From: an uncultured Oscillibacter sp. | Lineage (GTDB): Bacteria; Bacillota; Clostridia; Oscillospirales; Oscillospiraceae | DNA: 42,005 nt | Assembly (NCBI GenBank): GCA_910585245.1 | Contig: CAJUCO010000021.1 | Span: 1-42,005, forward strand | Direction of reading: 5' to 3' | Shown: in pieces, positions 25,200 through 33,049 of the stretch | Numbering within the stretch: the first letter of the stretch is position 1 | How the letters are laid out: each line of letters starts with the position of its first letter | Notes under the pieces: generated by a model | What the model was told of the DNA's origin: nothing | Seen by the model: only the letters and a program-made list of their open reading frames with translations | The model's database searches: none | Position numbers and translations under genes: made by a program

Positions 25200-25255
25200 G
25201 GAATTTCCTCCTTTATTCCGGTGTTCGGAGAGCGACGCTCCCAAACCCGTCAAAC

Positions 25256-25720
25256 TCAAAACGGCAGCTCGCCGTCTTCCTCGCCAATCTCGGCGAAATC
25301 AGACCCTCCTCCAAAGCCGGAAGCTCGTCCGGAAGCGGGGGGCGCGCCATAAGCGGGGGGCGCTCCGTAGGAGGAGCCGCCGAAATCGCCGCCGCTGTCC
25401 CGCTTGGAGTCCCCGAAATAGACGTTGTCCGCCACGACCTCGGCGCTTCTGCGCTTCCCGCCGTCCCGGTCCGTCCAATCTCGGATTTGCAGCCGCCCCT
25501 CCACCACGGCCATGCGGCCCTTGGCGAAATACTTGCTGACAAATTCCGCAGTGCCGCGCCAGGCCACCACGTCGATGAAATCCGTCTCCTTTTCGCCGCT
25601 CTGGGACTTGAAATCCCGGTCGCAGGCGATGGAGAAGGACGTGACGGCGGTGCCGCTCTGGGTGCGGCGCAGCTCGGGGTCACGGGTCAACCGGCCCATG
25701 ATGATGATCTTGTTTAGCAT
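25256..25720 (-). CDS. ssb: Single-stranded DNA-binding protein
   Basis: A 154-residue SSB. It has an N-terminal OB fold (LNKIIIMGRLTRDPELR, then TDFIDVVAWRGTAEFV and KGRMAVVEGRL), a Gly/Ala/Pro-rich flexible linker (about residues 110-142) and the acidic tip ending EEDGELPF. That tip recruits DNA replication and repair proteins and normally ends in DDDIPF-like residues, so it is slightly varied. The start is ATG with GAGGAACCCCGG before it. It lies between rpsF and rpsR. Confidence 0.97.
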   Translation of the reverse strand: MLNKIIIMGRLTRDPELRRTQSGTAVTSFSIACDRDFKSQSGEKETDFIDVVAWRGTAEFVSKYFAKGRMAVVEGRLQIRDWTDRDGGKRRSAEVVADNVYFGDSKRDSGGDFGGSSYGAPPAYGAPPASGRASGFGGGSDFAEIGEEDGELPF

Positions 25721-25733
25721 CCGGGGTTCCTCC

Positions 25734-26030
25734 TCACTCGCCCTTGCAGACGATCAGAGAACGCATGATGCCGTCAGTGATCCCGAGAACGCGGTCCAGC
25801 TCCTTGGGGAAGGACGGTTCGCTGGTGAAGCTCATCAGCACATAATAGCCGTCGTTCTTGTAATTGATGGGATAGGCGAGACGCCGGGCGCCCCACTCCT
25901 CCACCTCGACAGCGGAGCCGTTTTGCTCTGCCAGGGTCTTGAACTTCGCCACGAGAGCGGCGATGGCTTCCTCCCCCTGTGCAGGGTCGATGATATACAC
26001 GACCTCGTAATTGGCAGTAACCTTTGCCAT
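25734..26030 (-). CDS. rpsF: 30S ribosomal protein S6
   Basis: A 98-residue S6 (YEVVYIIDPAQGEEAI, VEEWGARRLAYPINYKNDGYYVL are typical). AAGGAGG lies 8 bases before the ATG at 26030. In-frame starts upstream would run over this ribosome site and the promoter region, so they are not used. It leads the operon, whose promoter is at 26108-26135. Confidence 0.97.
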   Translation of the reverse strand: MAKVTANYEVVYIIDPAQGEEAIAALVAKFKTLAEQNGSAVEVEEWGARRLAYPINYKNDGYYVLMSFTSEPSFPKELDRVLGITDGIMRSLIVCKGE

Positions 26031-26107
26031 GTTTGCACCTCCTTTTGGACAAATGGCCCTCATTCTCCGATGAGAGCAAGGATATGCCTGCAACCGCAGG
26101 CTTACTT

Positions 26108-26135
26108 ATTATATCGGAATTTGGGGAAATGTCAA
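26108..26135 (-). promoter_or_regulatory. Promoter of rpsF-ssb-rpsR
   Basis: Consensus elements on the minus strand: TTGACA (26130-26135), 16-bp spacer, TATAAT (26108-26113). Confidence 0.9.
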
Positions 26136-26235
26136 GGAAAAATTTCGGCGGGGAGAATCTTTCCGCCCATGTGAGGAGAGGGGCCGGTGAGTGGAGACGG
26201 ATCTCCGCCCTTCCGGCGTTCCATTTGGGCCCTAT

Positions 26236-26271
26236 CTTACAGAATTGTAAGACACCGTCTGAAACTGTAAG
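26236..26271 (+). promoter_or_regulatory. Candidate operator for the Bce-type ABC operon
   Basis: A perfect inverted repeat CTTACA-GAAT-TGTAAG (26236-26251) and a further half-site TGTAAG (26266-26271) exactly 20 bp on, two helical turns. They lie upstream of the extended -10 at 26301-26309, in the place expected for an activating response regulator. BceR-type regulators use comparable dyads; the actual regulator is not in the window. Confidence 0.55.
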
Positions 26272-26280
26272 GGAAAACCA

Positions 26281-26309
26281 TGGCACGCCGGTCTGGGGCC
26301 TGCTATAAT
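26281..26309 (+). promoter_or_regulatory. Promoter of the Bce-type operon (weak -35)
   Basis: TATAAT at 26304-26309 with TGC before it (extended -10). The -35 at 26281-26286 (TGGCAC) is poor, which fits an activator-dependent promoter. The leader to 26413 contains no clear structure beyond a weak GTCCGGTGGAC dyad. Confidence 0.65.
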
Positions 26310-26413
26310 CAGTTCAGAAAGGCGGCAAGGTTGGAAAACCGTCCGGTGGACGGCTTTCAACGCTTTAGCCCAAGGGCAGTTTATTGAGTATCACCCAAGA
26401 GGAGGACAGCGAT

Positions 26414-27181
26414 ATGTCATTACTGGAAGTACAGCACCTGCAAAAAATCTACACCACCCGCTTTGGTGGCAGTCAGGTCACGGCCTTGGCGGATGTGAAT
26501 TTCTCCGTGGAGCCGGGGGAGTATGTGGCCATTATGGGTGAGTCCGGCTCCGGCAAGACCACCTTATTAAATATCTTGGCGGCCCTGGACCGGCCTACCG
26601 CCGGGGAGGTTTTTCTGAATGGAAAGGCCCTCTCCGACATCCGGGAGCGGGACCTGGCGGCCTTTCGCCGGTCCCATCTGGGATTCGTGTTTCAGGACTT
26701 CAACCTTCTGGATACCTTCTCCCTTCAGGACAACATCTTCCTTCCCCTGGTCCTGGCGGGCCGGGACTACCGGGAGATGCGCCAGAAGCTCCAGCCCATC
26801 GCCCAGCAGCTGGGCATTTCCGAACTGCTGGCCAAATACCCCTATGAGGTCTCCGGCGGGCAAAAGCAGCGCTGTGCCGTGGCCCGGGCCCTCATCACGG
26901 ACCCCCAGCTGGTTCTGGCCGACGAGCCCACCGGGGCTCTGGACTCCCGGGCCTCCGACAATTTGCTGGAGCTCTTTGGGGAGATCAACCAAAGCGGCCA
27001 GACCATTGTCATGGTCACCCACTCGGTCAAGGCCGCCAGCCACGCGGGGCGGGTCCTCTTCCTCCGGGACGGGCAGGTGTACCACCAGCTCTACCGGGGA
27101 ACCCAAAGCGCCGAGGCCCAGTTCGCCAAAATCTCCGACACCCTGACGGTGCTGACGCAAGGCGGTGAGCCCCGTGCGTAA
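26414..27181 (+). CDS. Bce-type ABC transporter ATP-binding protein
   Basis: A 255-residue ATPase of the MacB/BceA group: Walker A GESGSGKTT, Q-loop LGFVFQDFNLLDTFS, signature VSGGQKQRCAVARAL, Walker B LVLADEPTGALDSR and switch His in MVTHS. AGAGGAGG 8 bases before ATG 26414 decides the start over an ATG ten codons upstream. It overlaps the permease gene. Such transporters move cell-wall-active peptide antibiotics (bacitracin type) away from their targets and often also act as sensors. No BceRS two-component genes are adjacent, unlike the common arrangement. Confidence 0.92.
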   Translation: MSLLEVQHLQKIYTTRFGGSQVTALADVNFSVEPGEYVAIMGESGSGKTTLLNILAALDRPTAGEVFLNGKALSDIRERDLAAFRRSHLGFVFQDFNLLDTFSLQDNIFLPLVLAGRDYREMRQKLQPIAQQLGISELLAKYPYEVSGGQKQRCAVARALITDPQLVLADEPTGALDSRASDNLLELFGEINQSGQTIVMVTHSVKAASHAGRVLFLRDGQVYHQLYRGTQSAEAQFAKISDTLTVLTQGGEPRA

Positions 27182-29174
27182 GTCCGGATTCTTCCCCCGT
27201 TTGGCCCTGGTGAACCTGGCCAGAAACGGGCGGTTTTACGGCCCCTACCTCCTCTCCTGCGTGGTGACGGCGGCTATGTACTATATCCTGGTGTTTCTGG
27301 CCTTTAACCAGGGGCTGGAGAATGTCCGTGGGGCCATGTACCTCAAGAGCTTCGCCGGGGTGGGCTGCTTCGTGGCGGCGGGACTGTCGGCGGTGATTCT
27401 GCTCTACGCCAACAGCTTTGTTATGAAGCGGCGGCAGCGGGAGCTGGGGCTGTACAACATTTTGGGCCTGGAAAAGCGGCACATTGCCCGGATGTGTCTC
27501 TGGGAAACTCTGTTTTGTGCCGCCGTTACCCTGGCGGGGGGGCTTCTCCTGGGCGTTCTGTTCTCCAAAGCCGTCATTCTGCTCCTTTTAAAGCTGGCCC
27601 GGATTCCCGCCCAGTTCGGTATGGAGATTTCTCTCCGGGGCATCACGGAGACCATAGTGCTTTTTGGCGTTTTGTTCCTGGTGACCCTGGGCCAGAACCT
27701 CTTCCGGTTACGAAAGGCCAAGCCGGTGGAGCTGCTTCACAGCGCGTCCGCCGGGGAGCGGGAGCCCCGAACCAAGTGGCTGCTGGTCCTGCTGGGGGCG
27801 CTGACTCTGGGAGGCGGCTATTTCATCGCCGTGGTTACCAAGAACCCCATTGAGGCCATGCTGCTGTTTTTCGGGGCGGTGTTCTTGGTCATCATCGGAA
27901 CCTACTGCCTCTTCACCGCCGGGTCCATCGCCGTTTTGAAACGCCTTCGGGCCAAGTCGAAGTTTTACTACCAGACCCGGCACTTCACCGCCGTCTCCGG
28001 CCTTCTCTACCGGATGAAGCAAAACGCCGTGGGACTTGCCAGCATCTGCATCCTCTCCACCATGGTGCTGGTGACGGTTTCCACCACCATTGCCATGAAC
28101 ATCGGCTTGGAGAACGCCCTGGACCAGATGTTCCCCTTTGACATTGAGTTCCTCCAGGATTTGGAGCGCCAGCCCGGGGACCCCATGAACCACCTGCGGG
28201 AGGTGGAAGCCGCCGCCGAGGCCTCCGGAGGCTTTTCCGATTCCCGGTACTACACCCGCTACTGGGTTTACTGTGGCGTCCGGGGCGGCGAGGTCTCCTT
28301 AAATCTGGACCCCAACTGCCTCCGGACGGAGGTGGAGGTGGTGACGGCAGAGGACTACGGCCGCCTCACCGGCCATGCCGTAATGCTGGCCCCGGACGAG
28401 GTCCTGGCCCGCTCCACCGGGCTGGAGGACTTCCCGGCGGACTTCACCGTCTCCGCCCGCTTCGGCCAAGAGGGCCTTTCCTTCCACGTTCGGGAGGAGA
28501 TCACAGAGGTCATTTCCCACGCCACCAACAGCCTGCTGGGGGCGGAGAATTCGACGCTGTTCCTGGTGGTTGCCGACCGGACAGTGGCGGAGACCATCAT
28601 GGATTTGGACACCTCCCGCAGCGCCCGGCAATTCCGGATTCAGATGAATCTGGCCGGAGAGGACTACCCGGAAAAGCTGGCCCAGACGGAGCGTCTGGTG
28701 CTGGACCTGAGCCGCCGGGACGGCGGCGTGGGCTTCGTCAGCAAGCAGGAGCAGGCCCAGGAGTACTACGCCATGTACGGCGGATTCCTGTTCCTGGGGG
28801 TCTTCCTGGGGCTGCTGTTCCTTCTGGCCACGGTTCTCATTATTTACTACAAGCAGATCTCCGAGGGTTACGAGGACCAGCGGCGCTACCTGATTCTTCG
28901 CCAGGTGGGCATGAGCGGCCAGGAGATCAACGCCTCCATTCAGAGCCAGATTCTCCTGGTGTTCTTCCTTCCCCTGGGGGCGGCGGCGCTCCATGTGTTC
29001 ATGGCCTTTCCCATGCTCTCGAAAATGCTGGAGCTGTTCAACCTCTTTGACGTGGGACTCTTCGCCCTTTGCACAGCGGGGACCCTGGCGGTGTTCTGCC
29101 TGATCTATGCCCTGGTGTTCGCCCTGACGGCCCGGACTTACAGCCGTCTCGTGGGTGGGCAGGGACAACGCTGA
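27174..29174 (+). CDS. Bce-type ABC transporter permease (FtsX family)
   Basis: A 666-residue permease with ten membrane helices in the BceB layout: one, then a group to about residue 310, a large extracellular domain (about residues 320-535) between helices 7 and 8, and three more helices at the end. FtsX-type features include the KRRQRELGLYNILGLEKRHI coupling region and EDQRRYLILRQVGMSGQEI near the end. I chose GTG 27174, because AAGGCGGTGA (27159-27168) ends 5 bases before it; GTG 27165 would overlap that site. The large outer domain is where this family recognises lipid-II-cycle-targeting peptides. Downstream, 29175-29468 holds no gene and only weak dyads. Confidence 0.92.
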   Translation: MRKSGFFPRLALVNLARNGRFYGPYLLSCVVTAAMYYILVFLAFNQGLENVRGAMYLKSFAGVGCFVAAGLSAVILLYANSFVMKRRQRELGLYNILGLEKRHIARMCLWETLFCAAVTLAGGLLLGVLFSKAVILLLLKLARIPAQFGMEISLRGITETIVLFGVLFLVTLGQNLFRLRKAKPVELLHSASAGEREPRTKWLLVLLGALTLGGGYFIAVVTKNPIEAMLLFFGAVFLVIIGTYCLFTAGSIAVLKRLRAKSKFYYQTRHFTAVSGLLYRMKQNAVGLASICILSTMVLVTVSTTIAMNIGLENALDQMFPFDIEFLQDLERQPGDPMNHLREVEAAAEASGGFSDSRYYTRYWVYCGVRGGEVSLNLDPNCLRTEVEVVTAEDYGRLTGHAVMLAPDEVLARSTGLEDFPADFTVSARFGQEGLSFHVREEITEVISHATNSLLGAENSTLFLVVADRTVAETIMDLDTSRSARQFRIQMNLAGEDYPEKLAQTERLVLDLSRRDGGVGFVSKQEQAQEYYAMYGGFLFLGVFLGLLFLLATVLIIYYKQISEGYEDQRRYLILRQVGMSGQEINASIQSQILLVFFLPLGAAALHVFMAFPMLSKMLELFNLFDVGLFALCTAGTLAVFCLIYALVFALTARTYSRLVGGQGQR

Positions 29175-29468
29175 ACCCTCTCTCCTCCAGGCCCCACCGG
29201 TATGCGCAAGACTGCCGGCGGGGTCTGGGGATTCTTTTCTTTCAGAACTGTCAGATTTCAGAAAGAACCTGGACAGATTTCCGTAGTACAGTGGTTTTTG
29301 CCGGAAAGGCCGGGTAAAAATAACGAAAGGTTACAAAATTGTACCTTTTTTGTAACGCCCTTTTCAAAACTTCGGAGTATGCTTACAGAAACATCAAGGG
29401 GAAAACCGCAGCGGTCCGACAGGCGGGCTATCTGGGTCTCCCCGCCTTGAAAAAGTTTCTCCAGCCCC

Positions 29469-29497
29469 TTGACAAACTGTATTAACTGTATTATCAT
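29469..29497 (+). promoter_or_regulatory. Promoter of the glycosyltransferase-TVP38 genes
   Basis: TTGACA (29469-29474), 17-bp spacer, TATCAT (29492-29497), about 105 bases before the start codon. The AT-rich leader between is unusual for this GC-rich DNA. Confidence 0.75.
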
Positions 29498-29602
29498 TTC
29501 TAATACGATAGTACAATAACACAGAGAAAAATTTTTCTATTTTTTGAAGAATGTTCCCCTATGGTTTCGTAATATACACATACACAGGAAGTGAGGCTTG
29601 TT

Positions 29603-30775
29603 ATGAAAATTCTGATCACATCAGATTGGTACATCCCCGCGGTAAACGGCGTGGTCACGTCAGTGAAAAATCTCCGCCGGGAACTGGAGGCCCAGGGCCA
29701 CGAGGTCCGGGTTCTCACTCTCTCCCAAAGCCGCCGCTCCTATAAGCGGGACGGCGTCACCTATCTGGGCTCCGTGGCGGCGGGATTGATCTACCCCGGC
29801 GCGCGGCTGCGGACCGCCCTGGCGGGAAAATGGGTCCGGGAAATCGTGGCCTGGGGCCCGGAGGTGGTTCACTCCCAGTGCGAGTTTTCCACTTTCTTCC
29901 TGGCAAGACGCATTGCCGAGGAACTGGATATCCCCCTGGTTCACACCTATCACACGGTGTATGAGGACTACACCCATTATTTCTCCCCCAGCGTTCACTT
30001 TGGCAAAAAGGCCGCCGCCGTCTTTACCCGCTGGGCCGCCGCCCACACAGACTGCCTCATCGCCCCCACCGCCAAGGTCCGGCAGCTGCTCCAGGGTTAC
30101 GGTGTGGAAAAGCCCGTCTTCGTAGTGCCCTCCGGCATTGATCTTCAGCATTTCCAGGGCGAGCCGGACCCCTTGCGGCGAAATGTGCTTCTGGCCAGCC
30201 TGGAGATTCCCCAAGACCGGACCGTTTTGGTCTTTGTGGGACGCCTTGCCGAGGAGAAGCAGGTGGATGAGCTCCTCCGTTTCCGGGCGAATTTGGGTCC
30301 GGCGGATGTGACGTTGCTTCTGGTGGGAGACGGGCCGGACCGCAAACGTCTGGAGGGCGTGGCCCAGGAGCTGGGCCTGGGGACTCCGGACGTGGTCTTT
30401 GCCGGAATGGTCCCGGCGGAGCAGGTGGCGGACTGGTATCAGCTGGGGGATTTGTTTGTCAGCGCCTCCACCAGCGAGACCCAGGGGCTGACGTATGTGG
30501 AGGCCCTGGCGGCGGGCGTGCCGGTGCTGTGCAGGGCGGACCCCTGTCTGCTGGGAGTGGTCCGGGACGGGGAAAACGGCTGGCAGTATCACAGCGAGGC
30601 GGAGTTCCGCCAGAGGCTGGAGAGCTTCCTCGCCCATCCCCAGCGCCGGGAACTTCTGGCCCGCAAGGCCCGGGAGACCGGGGAGGAGTATTCCGCCCGG
30701 CGCTTTGCCCAGCGGGTGGAGGGAATTTACCTGGAACAGATGGAGCGCGGCGCGGCGCGGAGGATACCGGCATGA
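29603..30775 (+). CDS. GT4 glycosyltransferase, probable diacylglycerol glucosyltransferase
   Basis: A 390-residue GT-B enzyme of family 4. It has the N-terminal SDWYIPAVNGVVTSVKNL (glycine loop), the acceptor-domain VVHSQCEFSTFFLARR and YHTVYEDYTHYFSP, then the donor domain LVFVGRLAEEKQVDELL and the E-x7-E motif SETQGLTYVEALAAGVPV. This fits the 1,2-diacylglycerol 3-glucosyltransferase group that makes monoglucosyl-diacylglycerol, a glycolipid and possible lipoteichoic acid anchor. Exact sugar and acceptor are inferred. ATG 29603 follows AGGAAGTGAGG. Its stop overlaps the next start (ATGA). Confidence 0.88.
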   Translation: MKILITSDWYIPAVNGVVTSVKNLRRELEAQGHEVRVLTLSQSRRSYKRDGVTYLGSVAAGLIYPGARLRTALAGKWVREIVAWGPEVVHSQCEFSTFFLARRIAEELDIPLVHTYHTVYEDYTHYFSPSVHFGKKAAAVFTRWAAAHTDCLIAPTAKVRQLLQGYGVEKPVFVVPSGIDLQHFQGEPDPLRRNVLLASLEIPQDRTVLVFVGRLAEEKQVDELLRFRANLGPADVTLLLVGDGPDRKRLEGVAQELGLGTPDVVFAGMVPAEQVADWYQLGDLFVSASTSETQGLTYVEALAAGVPVLCRADPCLLGVVRDGENGWQYHSEAEFRQRLESFLAHPQRRELLARKARETGEEYSARRFAQRVEGIYLEQMERGAARRIPA

Positions 30776-31374
30776 GAGAAAAAACCGTTCCCATTGAGAA
30801 GCGGGCCCTTCAGGCCGTGTCCCTTATCGGCTTTGCCATCTGTGTGGCGGTGGCCGTGTGGGGTTGGCAGACCGGGGTGCTGACATCCCAGGACAAACTC
30901 CAGGAATTGGTAACCAAATGGGGCTTTGCCGGGGCGCTGCTGTTCACCGTTTTCCAGGCGGTGCAGGTGGTGATCCCCGTTTTGCCCGGGGGCCTGGGTT
31001 GTCTTGTGGGGGTGGTCCTCTTCGGGCCCATTTGGGGCTTTACGTACAACTACGTGGGAATTTGCATTGGCTCCCTTCTGGCTTTTGCCGTGGCGCGAAG
31101 CTGCGGGCGGCCCCTGCTGTACCTGTTGTTTTCCGAAAAGACCATTGAGAAGTACGACGCCTGGACCGAAAAGCGGGACCGCTTTGCCAAACTCTTTTTC
31201 TGGTCCATCTTCCTGCCAATTGCCCCGGACGATTTCCTGTGCTATCTGGCGGGGACCACCAGCATGACCTGGAGACGCTATACCACCATCATCCTCCTGG
31301 GAAAGCCCTTTAATATCGCCCTGTACAGCATGGGGCTGGTGGCCCTCTGGAAGGTTCTGTTTCCGGGTTTTTAA
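30772..31374 (+). CDS. TVP38/TMEM64 (VTT, DedA-like) membrane protein
   Basis: A 200-residue integral membrane protein of the VTT superfamily. It has four or five hydrophobic helices, the conserved FQAVQVVIPVLPGGLGCLVG segment (re-entrant loop with PGG), GPIWGFTYNYVGICIGS, the FFWSIFLPIAPDDFLCYLAG block, and K/R-rich loops between. VTT proteins are linked to lipid scrambling and membrane homeostasis. It overlaps the glycosyltransferase by four bases, so it could help present glycolipid or lipid substrates across the membrane (inference). 31375-31550 after it holds two hairpins (31451-31470 and 31532-31548) and no gene. Confidence 0.88.
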   Translation: MREKTVPIEKRALQAVSLIGFAICVAVAVWGWQTGVLTSQDKLQELVTKWGFAGALLFTVFQAVQVVIPVLPGGLGCLVGVVLFGPIWGFTYNYVGICIGSLLAFAVARSCGRPLLYLLFSEKTIEKYDAWTEKRDRFAKLFFWSIFLPIAPDDFLCYLAGTTSMTWRRYTTIILLGKPFNIALYSMGLVALWKVLFPGF

Positions 31375-31550
31375 AAAATAACGCCGTCATGAAGACCGTG
31401 TCGTTCCCCTGAGGAGGGGCCAAGGCCTCCCGGCTTCTCTTGGAAGGAGGGGCAAGGGAAAGCCCTTGCCTGAGGGGCGGGGTCATAAAACGGCGGCTTT
31501 TGTGGAATCATCTTGATAGCGGCTGAAAAAGGCGGACAGGCCGTCCGCTT

Positions 31551-31684
31551 GGATTTGTGCGCCTAAAATTGGAAAACCACCGTGAAAACAGGCGAGCTAC
31601 AGGCCGGAAAACTGTAGCGCCACAGCGAGCGGAAACCTTGGTCCCCCGTGGGGACAAAGGCGCAAACCACTGGGGCAAGGAGGT
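31551..31684 (+). other. Candidate structured leader RNA before the second glycosyltransferase
   Basis: A long-range pairing joins TGCGCC (about 31558-31563) with GGCGCA (31659-31664), extended by GG...TTTG against CAAACC. Inside are a TTGGAAAACCA hairpin, a stem GCTACAG/CTGTAGC (31596-31618) extended by GGC/GCC and a stem CCTTGGTCCCC/GGGGACAAAGG (31636-31660, one mismatch). CCTTG (31636-31640) can alternatively pair with CAAGG (31676-31680), which overlaps the ribosome site AAGGAGG. I do not recognise a known riboswitch class. Confidence 0.45.
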
Positions 31685-31687
31685 TGT

Positions 31688-32749
31688 ATGCGTATTTACA
31701 TTTACGGCGGCGGCGAGAAGATCGTCGGCCGGAGCGGCGTGGGACAGGCCATCCGCCACCAGCGGGAGTGCCTCCGGCGCTCCGGTGTGCCCACCACGGA
31801 CCGCTGGACGCGGGACGCCGCCGCGGTCCATGTGAACACTGTTTTGCCGGACTCCGTCCTGACTGCCCTGGGGGCCAAGCTCCGGGGGAGGAAAGTGGTG
31901 TGGTACGGACACTCCACCATGGAGGACTTCCGGTCCTCCTTCAAGGGTTCCAACGTCCTGGCGCCTCTATTCAAGCGGTGGATCACCTTTTGCTATGGCC
32001 TGGGAGACGTGGTGCTGACGCCCACGGAATACTCCCGCCGGCTTTTAGAGAGCTACGGTCTGAAAAAGCCGGTGTACAGTATTTCCAACGGCGTGGATAC
32101 GCACTTTTTCAAGCCTGACTCTGCCGCCCGCTCCGCCTTTCGAAGCCGGTATGGACTTGCTGAGACGGAAAAAGTGGTGGTCTCCGTGGGTCACACCATC
32201 GCCCGGAAGGGACTGCCGGAGTTTTTGGAGCTGGCCCGCCGGCTTCCTGAGGCCACCTTCCTCTGGTTCGGTTGGACCAACCCCAAGCTGATTCCCCAGG
32301 AGATTGTCCGTGACATGGAGAGCGCCCCTTCCAATGTTCGGTTTCCCGGCTTTGTGGGCCGGGAGGAACTGAGGGAGGCCTATCAGGGGGCGGATGTTTT
32401 CGCCTTTCTCAGCCACGAGGAGACCGAGGGCATCGTGGTATTGGAGGCCCTGGCCTGTGGCGTGCCCACCGTGTTGCGGGACATTCCGGTCTATGACGGT
32501 TGGCTGGAAAATGGGGAATCTATATACAAAGCGTCGAGTGATGATGAATTTCAACGGATTGTATCCGGCCTTTTGCATCGGACGCTGCCGGACCTCACCG
32601 CAGCGGGGCGGGCCGTGGCGGAGTCCCGGAGTTTGGAGCAGGTGGGGAGGCGTCTAAAGGCCATCTACCAAGAGCAGCAGGTTCTGCCCGACGCCTTTGC
32701 CGGGAGGAGCGCGCCCAAAAGAGCGTTGGCCCGCTATGAGGTCTGGTGA
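31688..32749 (+). CDS. GT4 glycosyltransferase, probable second glycolipid glycosyltransferase
   Basis: A 353-residue GT-B enzyme. It has the N-terminal YIYGGGEKIVGRSGVGQAIR, the GHSTMEDF segment, LTPTEYSRRLLESYGL, ISNGVDTHFF, the donor-domain VVSVGHTIARKGLPEFLEL and the E-x7-E motif EETEGIVVLEALACGVPT. This resembles glycosyltransferases that add a second sugar to monoglycosyl-diacylglycerol, which would extend the product of the gene at 29603. The acceptor is inferred. AAGGAGG lies only 4 bases from the ATG, a short spacing that goes with the possible sequestered leader upstream. Confidence 0.85.
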   Translation: MRIYIYGGGEKIVGRSGVGQAIRHQRECLRRSGVPTTDRWTRDAAAVHVNTVLPDSVLTALGAKLRGRKVVWYGHSTMEDFRSSFKGSNVLAPLFKRWITFCYGLGDVVLTPTEYSRRLLESYGLKKPVYSISNGVDTHFFKPDSAARSAFRSRYGLAETEKVVVSVGHTIARKGLPEFLELARRLPEATFLWFGWTNPKLIPQEIVRDMESAPSNVRFPGFVGREELREAYQGADVFAFLSHEETEGIVVLEALACGVPTVLRDIPVYDGWLENGESIYKASSDDEFQRIVSGLLHRTLPDLTAAGRAVAESRSLEQVGRRLKAIYQEQQVLPDAFAGRSAPKRALARYEVW

Positions 32750-32861
32750 TCTCTCGGTCTGATAAGGCACCCGACGGGCCGGAGGGGAGCTGAGGTCTGA
32801 TTGAAGTCCGGAGGGAAAAAGCCCTCCGGTCCGGCGCGGCGAAGCAGGCGGGATACTGTCG

Positions 32862-32907
32862 AAATACAAAGAGGATTGTCGCCCTGGCGGCAGTCCTCTT
32901 TGTATTT
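32862..32907 (+). terminator. Long hairpin after the glycosyltransferase
   Basis: Perfect 14-bp arms AAATACAAAGAGGA (32862-32875) and TCCTCTTTGTATTT (32894-32907) with a further GC stem inside. No T run follows directly. The rest of 32750-32980 shows no gene. Confidence 0.55.
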
Positions 32908-32981
32908 GGCTCTTGGAAAAAGTTCCGCCGTGTTTGGGACAAAAATCTGGTTAAGAAACACTACCCAAACGGCAAAAAACG

Positions 32982-32990
32982 TGGTATGAT
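32982..32990 (+). promoter_or_regulatory. Extended -10 promoter of the lipoprotein/two-component genes
   Basis: TGGTATGAT: TATGAT with a TGN extension, about 60 bases before the ATG. No good -35 is visible at 17 bp, so strength is uncertain. Confidence 0.45.
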
Positions 32991-33049
32991 ATGATATTAG
33001 AGTTTCGTGAGGGGCTCAGGGGAATTGAAAGGCCAAGGGAGGCGGCAAC

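Noticed and set aside
26384..26413. Upstream ATG of the Bce-type ATPase gene
   Set aside because: AGAGGAGG lies after it, properly spaced for ATG 26414.
31557..31835. 92-codon frame over the leader of the second glycosyltransferase
   Set aside because: It overlaps the real start in another frame and is filled with hairpins; the structured-leader explanation fits better.
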